Shown piece by piece: positions 1 through 7,399 of a stretch of DNA of 64,000 nt; the first letter of the stretch is position 1, and the number at the start of each line of letters is the position of its first letter. The stretch comes from Candidatus Krumholzibacteriota bacterium (GTDB taxonomy: Bacteria; Krumholzibacteriota; Krumholzibacteriia; Krumholzibacteriales; WJIX01), in assembly GCA_034520215.1 (NCBI GenBank), contig JAXHNR010000001.1, positions 248,001 to 312,000 on the forward strand, in the 5' to 3' direction. The notes under the pieces are model-generated. The model worked only from the letters and a program-made list of their open reading frames with translations. It was not told the DNA's origin and made no database searches. The translations under genes were made by a program, and so were the position numbers.

Positions 1-292
1 TCCCTGAGTCAGCTATCGCGGCGGCTGTCAGTGCGGCGTGCTTTAATTTGTCGAAAGAGAGGTTTTCAGTATAGGCGTAGCCTGTCCCTTCCCCCTTTAC
101 AGTCCGGATACCGACGCCTAATGAAATCCATTTGTTGCTTTCGCTGATTATCCCCTCTTCCATTACGATTCTATTCTGGATTGTATGTTCGCAGTAAATA
201 TCGCTGTATTCGCCTCCTTTAGAGAGCGCGAGGGATAATATTTCCCCGAGTGTCGATTTATCTATACCGAAGCGGTCTTTATACGAGAGCAA
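1..292 (-). CDS. tldD: TldD-like metalloprotease, N-terminal part (cut by window edge)
   Basis: The minus-strand reading frame gives a TldD/PmbA-type N-terminus: a GGEYSDIYCEH segment, then RIVMEEGIISES, then GVGIRTVKGEGTGYAYTENLS, leading into an Ala-rich helix. This order (acidic Asp-x-Tyr strand, GVGIR-V-G-TGYAYT hairpin) is characteristic of the TldD family, which with TldE forms a zinc protease that trims antitoxins and peptide products in the cytoplasm. Only about 97 residues are visible, so the catalytic HExxxH region lies outside the window. No ATG is available: an in-frame TAG lies upstream near 325, and the best start is a TTG at 290-292 preceded by a GGGG-containing stretch. It is divergent from the secreted M28 peptidase. 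Family is fairly sure; TldD versus TldE/PmbA cannot be settled from this piece. Confidence 0.75.
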   Translation of the reverse strand, partial: MLSYKDRFGIDKSTLGEILSLALSKGGEYSDIYCEHTIQNRIVMEEGIISESNKWISLGVGIRTVKGEGTGYAYTENLSFDKLKHAALTAAAIADSG

Positions 293-411
293 TTGCGGAC
301 CCCGATTATCTTGTTTTTTAAGCTCAAGTCTCTATTTCATCAAGCTCTGTTGTAAAAAAAAATAACTCCTGATATAATACGTTGAAATTAAATTTATTAA
401 AAGGACTTATT

Positions 412-2568
412 GTGAATATTAAAGGGAAGAAGATTATTTTACTGGCGTCTGTTATAATGACATCCCTTTCTGCCGCGGCCGCTGAATCTGATATAACTCA
501 GCCCGCCGGCTGTGACTGCTTTTTGTGTGAACTCGCGGGAAAAGTGAAAATATTTGAACTCGAAACAACAATAAATGAACTCAGCGGAGCTGAAACAATT
601 AATCTGAGCGGAAGTTCAGCAAGGATTATGACCAGGTATACATATTCAGATCAGAAATATCTTGCTCTGGAATATTTAAAGGGTAAAGCGGCCGGTTATG
701 GTTATGAGACCGAAGTACAGTCTTTTGTTGAGAAAATATTCAGTGAGGATCTTCTCGGGCTTGCCGCTTCCGACACAAAAGATACTATATGGGCTGGAAC
801 AGTTGACGGCCGTTTTTACAGGTCCGTGTATCAGGGGGGATGGACGGGATTTAGAAGGTGCGCTTTTATTGACAGTATCGAGATTTATTCCCTGGAAAAG
901 GGTCCTGGCGGAGGGTTGTGGGCTGGATGCGGTTTTCAGCGGAAACCGCAGGGCGGACTGTATTATTCGGATGACGGCGGATTGAACTGGGAAAAAAGAA
1001 AGAGCGGTATTAATGTCTATTCTGTTAAATCAATTTCTTTCGCCGATGACAGATCTGGAATAGCCGTGGGGCAGACGGGGACATTACTCCTTACCGGTGA
1101 CGGGGGCAGTAGTTGGTCTGTTGAAAATCCTTCCGTTTTTGTCTGGAAAGACCTCAATGATTCCGCCTGGGACGGAAGTGAATACTGGATAGCGGCAGAG
1201 GGGGGCAGGTTATACAGGAGCGGAGATTGGGGAACAAGCTGGGAGGAGTCGGTCTTTACGAATCCTTCTCTTAACAGCATAAGCTTTTCGGATTCACTTC
1301 ATGGGGTTATAGCCGCCGACGGTTCCGTCTTTTACACCTCTAACGGCGGCGCTAACTGGGATGAAACAGTGCTTGGAGTCAACCTGACGGCTGTAGATAT
1401 GGCAGATTCCTCGGTGGCGGCAGCCTGCGCTGAAGAAGGAGATATTTACTTAACCGGTGACGGCGGTGTAAGCTGGAGAAAAGTGCCCGTTGAGTATTCC
1501 GGGATAGAAGAAAAGAGCAATCTTCTTTTTCTGAGGGAAGATCTCTTTTTGTCCGTTGGTGAAGATACGGCGAGAAGTATATCAATAGAGGATGGCAGTT
1601 CATATAGCTCTAGTGCTGAAGTGGCCGCGGATTCAGCGATCGGTAAAAATCTCATCTTCAGAAAAGAAGGTTTTGATTTATCTGAAGAGAGAGTTGTTCT
1701 GTGCGCTCATTATGACTCGTACAACTGGAAAGATCCTTATAATATCGCTCCGGGAGCCGACGATAACGCTTCAGGCGTGGCGGGAGTACTCGAGTGCGCG
1801 CGCGTTCTCGCAAATGCTATGACAGACCGGACGATTGAATTTGTTCTATTTGACGGAGAAGAGGAAGGGCTTTTAGGAAGCGGTTATTTTGTTGAGAATA
1901 TCGACCCTCAGGCTGTCTACCGGGCAGTTTTCAATCTGGATATGCTGGGGAAAGATTATAGCTCAGACGGACAGGCTGTGTGTGTCGCGGGAAGAGAGGA
2001 GAAACAGGATTCTCTTCTTTTCAGCAGATATTCTGATTTAGCGGGATTTCTCGGTTTGAATATTATACCGGAATATATTTCCCCTTCACCGGCAAGTGAT
2101 CATCAGAGTTTCTGGAAGCTTGAAGATTTGCCGGCAGTGCTGCTGGTAGAGGGCGGATACAGGGATAATCCGTATATGCATCTTGAAGAGGACAGGGCGG
2201 AGCATATTGATTTTGAATATCTTAGAGAGTGCGTGCAGCTGTCTCTGACGGTTCTGGCCCTTGAGTCCGGCTATATAGGAGAAAGGCCGGAAGAAACGTT
2301 TCTATGCCAGAATTTCCCCAATCCGTTCTTCGGTAAAACGAAGATTATTTTTGAGCTTCCCCGCCTGCTGCCGGTAACGCTTACCGTCTATGATGTTTCC
2401 GGAAGAAGAGTGGTGGATTTGATCGATAAAGATCTGGGGCCGGGAAAGATAGACAGCTACTGGGATGGGAAAAACAACAGGGGTGTTGAGGTCGCGAGCG
2501 GAGTATATTTCTTGAGAATGCGCGCTGGAAGTTACAAACATACGAGAAAGATGATATATCTCAAATAA
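412..2568 (+). CDS. Secreted M28 zinc aminopeptidase with inserted beta-propeller and T9SS-type sorting domain
   Basis: The start chosen is GTG at 412, which follows an AAGGA box by about 7 bases and yields a clean signal peptide (basic MNIKGKK, hydrophobic core, Ala-Ala-Ala-Ala cleavage region). The longer in-frame TTG at 382 would spoil this. After about 95 residues there are several Ycf48/BNR-like propeller repeats (SDDGGLNW, TGDGGSSW, SGDWGTSW, TSNGGANW, TGDGGVSW; about residues 110-390). The M28 catalytic domain follows: H433 in CAHYDS, D450 in GADDNASG, acidic E483-E485, D510 in NLDMLG, and a late His in SDHQSFW. The last 85 residues are a FlgD-like/T9SS type A sorting domain ending KMIYLK. 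It probably hydrolyses peptides at the cell surface or outside. A mobile-looking repeat begins six bases after the stop. Function is secure at family level; the substrate is unknown. Confidence 0.9.
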   Translation: MNIKGKKIILLASVIMTSLSAAAAESDITQPAGCDCFLCELAGKVKIFELETTINELSGAETINLSGSSARIMTRYTYSDQKYLALEYLKGKAAGYGYETEVQSFVEKIFSEDLLGLAASDTKDTIWAGTVDGRFYRSVYQGGWTGFRRCAFIDSIEIYSLEKGPGGGLWAGCGFQRKPQGGLYYSDDGGLNWEKRKSGINVYSVKSISFADDRSGIAVGQTGTLLLTGDGGSSWSVENPSVFVWKDLNDSAWDGSEYWIAAEGGRLYRSGDWGTSWEESVFTNPSLNSISFSDSLHGVIAADGSVFYTSNGGANWDETVLGVNLTAVDMADSSVAAACAEEGDIYLTGDGGVSWRKVPVEYSGIEEKSNLLFLREDLFLSVGEDTARSISIEDGSSYSSSAEVAADSAIGKNLIFRKEGFDLSEERVVLCAHYDSYNWKDPYNIAPGADDNASGVAGVLECARVLANAMTDRTIEFVLFDGEEEGLLGSGYFVENIDPQAVYRAVFNLDMLGKDYSSDGQAVCVAGREEKQDSLLFSRYSDLAGFLGLNIIPEYISPSPASDHQSFWKLEDLPAVLLVEGGYRDNPYMHLEEDRAEHIDFEYLRECVQLSLTVLALESGYIGERPEETFLCQNFPNPFFGKTKIIFELPRLLPVTLTVYDVSGRRVVDLIDKDLGPGKIDSYWDGKNNRGVEVASGVYFLRMRAGSYKHTRKMIYLK

Positions 2569-2573
2569 TATAA
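2564..2573. repeat. Left flanking direct repeat (putative target duplication) of element copy 1
   Basis: AATAATATAA here is repeated exactly at 2880-2889, immediately outside the terminal inverted repeats of the 306-bp element. A perfect 10-base direct repeat in this position is what a transposition event leaves. The left copy overlaps the TAA stop codon of the M28 peptidase gene. Confidence 0.65.
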
Positions 2574-2879
2574 TTGGAGTTCCCCCGAAAATTCGGCAAG
2601 TATTGTAATAACATTGCGAGATACAATCAGTTATCAGGATTGGTAAGTGGAATAGGGCTTTCATTGCTGATGAGTGCGGCTGAATGATATTTTCAAAACC
2701 CTCCGGAGGGCGAGCGGGCAAGGATTTCTGGCCCGAAGGGGCAGAAAGAGCGAGCCCGAGGCGGGAGTGGCAATTCCCTCGCCGGGGGAATTGACCACGA
2801 TTTTGAAAATATCAATCAGCCGCATACTGTTACAAATCATCGACTACCTTATAGGTTATAAAAATTGGGGAAAGTCCAA
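2574..2879 (+). mobile_element. MITE-like structured interspersed element, copy 1 (full length)
   Basis: This 306-bp non-coding element starts TTGGAGTTCCCCC and ends GGGGAAAGTCCAA, which are imperfect inverted repeats of each other. It is bracketed by the 10-bp direct repeat AATAATATAA. Inside, a 24-base arm at 2675-2698 is repeated in inverted orientation at 2801-2824 with one mismatch. The GC-rich core between the arms can fold into hairpins: TTTCTG (2725-2730) with CAGAAA (2742-2747), and CAATTCCC (2771-2778) with GGGAATTG (2786-2793). A 312-bp second copy lies inverted at 15944-16255, and decayed fragments lie elsewhere. No transposase is encoded, so any mobility would depend on an enzyme supplied from elsewhere. 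The origin is inferred from ends and duplications. Confidence 0.75.
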
Positions 2880-2889
2880 AATAATATAA
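2880..2889. repeat. Right flanking direct repeat of element copy 1
   Basis: AATAATATAA, identical to 2564-2573, follows directly on the GTCCAA terminus of the element. Confidence 0.65.
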
Positions 2890-2914
2890 ACCTTGACAGT
2901 CAAAGCGCTCCGGA

Positions 2915-3502
2915 TCAATGAATCAGTTCGATGTCGCCGAATATCTGTGATATTTTAATCACCAGTTTATCGCCGGCCTCTTCGCTGCCGGCGGATCGAT
3001 ACTCAACGCTGCGTGATTTTTCACCGCCGGGCACGTAAAGTGAACCGAAAACGGCGTTACCTTTCAGTTCGTATGGCATATCTTCACGAAGACGGATAAC
3101 GATATCGCCGAAAACCGAATGAATATCCAGCTGGCCGTAACCTGTGACCTCGTATACTTCACGAAGGTCTATTGATATTTTGCCGAAGATGCTGCTCATG
3201 CCTCCCCCGGCGAAATCACGGTTTTCTACTTTGATCCTTATATTTCCAAAGGCACTCGATCTTCTGATATACGGAGAATGGGAAGAAATAGTCGCGTCGC
3301 CGAAGACCTGAAAATTTATGTCCTCTTCGGTTCTTTTCCCTCTGTTTCTTAATTTTGTAAAACCCCACCAGATAAGAAGCAGAGGCCATAGATTCCAGAT
3401 GTTCCTTCCAATATCCGCGATTCCGAAGTTGTTAAGCAGAAAAAGTACTCCGATTATAATCAGAATGATTCCTGCTTTCGTATTTTTCGAAGATAGTTCC
3501 AT
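2915..3502 (-). CDS. LiaF-like membrane protein (cell-envelope stress family)
   Basis: This 195-residue protein starts with a short soluble stretch, two adjacent hydrophobic segments (about residues 10-28 and 36-50) of the LiaI/LiaF-like DUF5668 type with the GVLFLLNNFG signature, and then a polybasic turn. The C-terminal two thirds have repeating FG-I/D-I motifs (VFGDATI, AFGNIRI, IFGKISI, VFGDIVI, VFGSLYV, IFGDIELI), typical of the LiaF/cell-wall-active-antibiotic-response beta domain. In Firmicutes LiaF restrains the LiaRS two-component system; no LiaRS genes are near here, so a sensing role is only analogy. ATG follows GGCGGA by 3 bases. It is probably co-transcribed with the membrane gene ending at 3545, 42 bases upstream. 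Confidence 0.75.
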   Translation of the reverse strand: MELSSKNTKAGIILIIIGVLFLLNNFGIADIGRNIWNLWPLLLIWWGFTKLRNRGKRTEEDINFQVFGDATISSHSPYIRRSSAFGNIRIKVENRDFAGGGMSSIFGKISIDLREVYEVTGYGQLDIHSVFGDIVIRLREDMPYELKGNAVFGSLYVPGGEKSRSVEYRSAGSEEAGDKLVIKISQIFGDIELIH

Positions 3503-3544
3503 AGTTTCCGCCTTTATTTAAATAAGTTATTCGGGAAAAGAGAT

Positions 3545-4042
3545 TTATTCTTTTAATTCTTCCTCATTATCCTTTTGTTTCATAAGTAAGAGAATACCTA
3601 TAAATATCACTACGACAGGCCATATCATTTTGATCCAGTGATAGCTTTGGAGGAGAAAAACAAGCCCTATGGCGGTCAGTATTCCGGCCGGAACAAGCAA
3701 TCCGCGGTCGTGCTTATCGAAGATGTACATGGCGTACAAACCTGCCGCCGGCGCCAGAATAAAGAAAGGCCATAGATTATTCATTGCGTACCAGCCGTAT
3801 CTGGAGCAGTAGATAAAAATCAGCCCTATAACTATCAGGATAGTACCGGGCATTATGAATCCGCTTTTTTTTCTGTCCGCGATAAAACCGATCCAGAAAA
3901 TAATACCCATGATGGTTACCAGATACGCCCAGAAAGACTGCCAGTTGAGGTCAATGACCCTGAAGTTATGAAGAAGGAAGAGAATTCCAAGGGTGATAAA
4001 TACGAGTCCCGACACTACCGAAGAATGCCTCTTTTTGCTCAT
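3545..4042 (-). CDS. LiaI/LiaF-like four-to-six helix membrane protein
   Basis: The 165-residue protein is almost entirely hydrophobic. It contains three repeats of a G-hydrophobic-LG(I/L)xFLLxxF/Y pair (VSGLVFITLGILFLLHNF, GTILIVIGLIFIY, GILTAIGLVFLLQSYHW), each followed by a W-P-hydrophobic helix. This is the DUF5668 LiaI-LiaF-like transmembrane repeat. The start ATG follows GGAGG by 7 bases. The downstream gene has one copy of the same membrane module plus a soluble beta domain, so the two likely form one membrane unit. A precise role cannot be read from the sequence. Confidence 0.7.
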   Translation of the reverse strand: MSKKRHSSVVSGLVFITLGILFLLHNFRVIDLNWQSFWAYLVTIMGIIFWIGFIADRKKSGFIMPGTILIVIGLIFIYCSRYGWYAMNNLWPFFILAPAAGLYAMYIFDKHDRGLLVPAGILTAIGLVFLLQSYHWIKMIWPVVVIFIGILLLMKQKDNEEELKE

Positions 4043-4655
4043 ATCAAAACCTCCGTTTCATCCCGTTAATTAACACGCGTTGTAAATCAGTATTTGCAGC
4101 CAGGCTGCCGTTTTTCTGTAACATCCGTGATAGCAAGGTATTCATTGTTTCCTTCGAGGTAATTACGAAATACAATCTTTAAAGTTTCTTTGATTCTCTA
4201 TCCAGTATAGCAAAAAAATTATTTATGTCATCAATATTGTTATAAAAATGTATACCTGTTCTAATGACTTTATCCCGCACTCTTGTCGAGAGAGGACTTA
4301 CCGCCGCGTTGTTAAAGTATATGTGTGTTTTAGTCACGAGGAATTCCAGGCGGTATCATCCTTTTTTATAAACATTTATTTTCTCCCTCAGATACTCGAA
4401 CTTAATGGATTCTCTCAGAATTGCGTTTGAAAGTACAAGGAGAAAATTAGCGGCCCCTCTCTTCATTGAGCAAAAATCCAAATATATATTCCCGTTCTTT
4501 TTAAGATTATTCTTAAATTAATGTGGATAATTGACCGGCTTATGATAATATTTGTTTAATGAGTTTGTATAAGTGTGGAAAGTTCGGCTTGCGGCCGGTT
4601 GCTGTGAGCTATGTTGCTTTAAAGATATAGATTTTGAGGGAAAGGACAGGTTCTT
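4043..4655. other. Intergenic region between divergent liaF-like and M14 genes
   Basis: This 613-base region is AT-rich and carries upstream signals for both flanking genes. For the plus gene there is a TTGACC at 4531-4536, followed 18 bases later by TTTAAT (4555-4560), a weak sigma-70-like pair; a TATGATAAT also lies at 4541-4549. A 60-codon frame at 4248-4430 has no recognisable Shine-Dalgarno sequence or protein features, and I do not regard it as a gene. I see no RNA gene or repeat. Confidence 0.4.
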
Positions 4656-7283
4656 ATGAAACGTCTCTTACTTATTGCTTTTACTTTTATTGTGGTTTTT
4701 ACGAGCGTGGGCCGTGCTGCCGAAATAACATCTCCGGAGGAGTATTTCGGGTTTTCTCCCGGCGCCGACAGAGAGTTAATAGATTATGAAGATCTTATAG
4801 GGTACCTGCAGAAACTCGGTTCTGAATCACCCGGGCTGAAGCTGATTAATATAGGCCTGTCTCCTGAAGGCAGAGATATTTACGTAGCTTTTATTTCATC
4901 TCCAGAGAATATCGATAATTTAAAAGAGCTCGAGGAGATAAACAGAAAACTCGCTCTCGATCCTGATATTCCGGAAGATAAGCTGGAGGGTATGATAGAC
5001 AGGGGAAAGGTCTTTTTCGCGGCAACACTTTCGATGCATTCGAATGAAGTCGGACCTTCACAGTCGGCCCCCCTTATCGCGCACAAACTTCTCGGCAAAG
5101 AGGATGAACGGATTGATAAATGGTTGAAGGATGTTGTTTATATGATGGTTCCATGCCATAACCCCGACGGTATGGATATGGTGGTTAATCATTACAGAAA
5201 GTATAAGGGTACGAAGTACGAAGGTTCGTCAATGCCGGGGATCTATCATAAATACGCTGGGCACGATAATAATCGTGATTTTGTTAATCTCACTCAGAGT
5301 GATACCAGAGCAATCTCGCGTATTTTCAGCCGGAAGTGGTTTCCTCAGGTTATGGTGGAAAAACATCAGATGGGTTCCGGAGGCGTCAGATATTTCATAC
5401 CTCCGAACCACGATCCTATCGCCGAAAATATCGACGCTGAAATATGGAACTGGTGCGGCCTGTTCGGGGCGAATATGATGAAGGATATGACAAACAGCGG
5501 ACTCGCGGGAGTTTCACAGCATTATCTCTTTGATGATTATTGGCCGGGGTCCACAGAGACATGCCTGTGGAAGAATGTAATCGCTTTTCTAACCGAATGC
5601 GCGAGCGCCAGGCACGCCACACCTGTATATGTCGAACCTGATGAGCTTAAGGTGCATGGTAAGGGTCTCGCGGAGTATAAGAAGAGTATCAATATGCCCC
5701 TTCCCTGGAAGGGCGGGTGGTGGCGGTTGTCCGATATCATTCAGTATGAAATCGTCTCCACCATGTCTGTGATAAAAACCTGTTCTTACCACCGCGGTGA
5801 TATTCTCCGGTTCAGAAATGACATTTGCAGGAAAGAGGTGGAGAGGGGGCTGTCGCAACCGCCTTATTATTATATTCTGCCTGAGAACCAGCACGACAGC
5901 AGTTCTTTTGTTGATCTTGTGAATTTGATGATGCGGCACGGAGTTGAAGTTCACCGTCTTGTTTCCGATGTTATAATTAATAAACGAATCTATGATTCGA
6001 GGAGCATAGTAATTAAACTTTCTCAGCCGTTCAGGCCGTTTATAAAAGAGGTTATGGAGCGTCAGCATTTTCCGGTACGTCACTACACTCCCGGAGGTAA
6101 AATGATAAAGCCTTACGATGTAACAAGCTGGTCTCTTCCGCTTCTTAAGGGAGTGGAGGTTTTTGAGATAGAAAAGCGGTCTGTAGAGTTGGAGGAACAG
6201 CTTGTAAGTGTCGAGGAACCCTTCACTCTGCTGAAGAAAAGACCATCCGAATTCGAAGCTGTAATCCTTCCCGCTTCCAATAATGAAAGTTACAGGGCGG
6301 CCTTCGAGGCGTGTCAATCCGGACTTGAGGTCTGGCGAACAGAAGAGAAATATGAGAATGATAAAGCGGAAGCTTGTAAGGGGAGTTACTTGATTTATCA
6401 TAGTACTAAAGAGAACGAGAAACTTGACGGGCTTTTAAGTTCTTTAAAAGCTGAGCCTGTTTTCGCTGGTAATATTGCCGATCTTAAAAAGAGAAAATTG
6501 AAATTACCAAGAATCGCGCTTGTGGAAACCTGGTTTCATGATATGGATGCCGGGTGGACACGCTTTGTGTTTGATTCCTATAATATTCACTACAAGGTTA
6601 TTCGTCCGGACGATTTTAAGAATATTGATCTTAAGGATGAATTTGATGTTGTTGTCTTTCCGGACAGGAGCAGCTCTATTCTTGTAGACGGCAGAAGAAA
6701 GGCCGGCGAGAGGGAATATCTTTCCGGTTATCCTCCTGAATACACAAAGGGTATGGGTAAAGAAGGCAAGGAGAATCTCATGTTGTTTCTCGAAGGAGGC
6801 GGAACTGTAATTTCCTGGGGAAGGTCGGCTTCTCTTTTCTCCGGTATTTTAAAAATCAATAAGGATGATGATAACATAGAGGAATTTCAGCTTCCAGTCA
6901 CTGATATTTCCGATAGATTGAAGAAAGATGATCTCTACTGTCCGAGATCAACGGTGAGAATTATCTTAACTGACGATCACCCATTAACTTACGGAATGCA
7001 GAAAGAGATAGGTGTTATATTCAGCGGAGGGCCGGTTTTTTCCACTTCAATTCCCCGGTTTGATATGGATAGAGCCGTGATTGCCAGATTTGGAGAGAAA
7101 GATATACTTATGAGCGGGTTTTGCGAGAACGAAAAACTTCTCGCGGGTAAAACGGCAATGGTATGGGTTAGGAAGGGGAAAGGACAGATTGTTCTATTCG
7201 CTTTCAGACCGCAGTTTAGAGCTTCAACAGAAGTTTCGTTTAAGCTCTTGTTTAATTCCCTGCTTCTGCCGGATGTAGAATAG
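4656..7283 (+). CDS. Secreted M14-family zinc carboxypeptidase-like protein
   Basis: The 875-residue protein has a standard signal peptide (MKRLLLIAFTFIVVF, cleavage near GRAAE). The peptidase M14 domain covers about residues 40-330. Zinc ligands are H128 and E131 in MHSNE and probably H237 in EKHQMG; substrate-binding R207 lies in HDNNRDF; the NPDG motif is at 169-172; and the general base is probably E314 in FLTECAS. The remaining 500 residues include a region resembling a class I amidotransferase-like flavodoxin fold (about 620-870), as in other large bacterial M14 proteins. It has no C-terminal sorting domain, unlike neighbouring secreted proteins, so it may stay periplasmic. It presumably trims peptides or peptidoglycan-derived peptides; specificity is unknown. 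Confidence 0.85.
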   Translation: MKRLLLIAFTFIVVFTSVGRAAEITSPEEYFGFSPGADRELIDYEDLIGYLQKLGSESPGLKLINIGLSPEGRDIYVAFISSPENIDNLKELEEINRKLALDPDIPEDKLEGMIDRGKVFFAATLSMHSNEVGPSQSAPLIAHKLLGKEDERIDKWLKDVVYMMVPCHNPDGMDMVVNHYRKYKGTKYEGSSMPGIYHKYAGHDNNRDFVNLTQSDTRAISRIFSRKWFPQVMVEKHQMGSGGVRYFIPPNHDPIAENIDAEIWNWCGLFGANMMKDMTNSGLAGVSQHYLFDDYWPGSTETCLWKNVIAFLTECASARHATPVYVEPDELKVHGKGLAEYKKSINMPLPWKGGWWRLSDIIQYEIVSTMSVIKTCSYHRGDILRFRNDICRKEVERGLSQPPYYYILPENQHDSSSFVDLVNLMMRHGVEVHRLVSDVIINKRIYDSRSIVIKLSQPFRPFIKEVMERQHFPVRHYTPGGKMIKPYDVTSWSLPLLKGVEVFEIEKRSVELEEQLVSVEEPFTLLKKRPSEFEAVILPASNNESYRAAFEACQSGLEVWRTEEKYENDKAEACKGSYLIYHSTKENEKLDGLLSSLKAEPVFAGNIADLKKRKLKLPRIALVETWFHDMDAGWTRFVFDSYNIHYKVIRPDDFKNIDLKDEFDVVVFPDRSSSILVDGRRKAGEREYLSGYPPEYTKGMGKEGKENLMLFLEGGGTVISWGRSASLFSGILKINKDDDNIEEFQLPVTDISDRLKKDDLYCPRSTVRIILTDDHPLTYGMQKEIGVIFSGGPVFSTSIPRFDMDRAVIARFGEKDILMSGFCENEKLLAGKTAMVWVRKGKGQIVLFAFRPQFRASTEVSFKLLFNSLLLPDVE

Positions 7284-7399
7284 AGCTTCGGAAAAGCTGC
7301 CCCGGGAATTTAATCTTTTATCCTTTGAATGTAAGCAAAGGCTTTACACAGCTCGGAGTAATGCATAAATTTCATTATAAGGAGTGTTTTTTTTAATCA

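Noticed and set aside
2302-2721. Minus frame running through the M28 3' end and element copy 1; a similar frame occurs in copy 2 at 16008-16265
   Set aside because: The two translations share a long stretch only because the DNA copies are near-identical. There is no common start and no family, so the element is treated as non-coding.
4248-4430. 60-codon plus frame in the 4043-4655 intergenic region
   Set aside because: No Shine-Dalgarno, no motif, and Cys/His/Phe-rich composition typical of chance frames.
5589-6401. 270-codon minus-strand frame inside the M14 carboxypeptidase gene
   Set aside because: It lies wholly inside a well-supported gene on the other strand and has no domain, ribosome site or leader. 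It is a codon-use shadow.
7284-7399. Small hairpin AGCTT/AAGCT after the M14 gene as a terminator
   Set aside because: The stem is only 5 bp and has no T run, so it is not listed as a feature.
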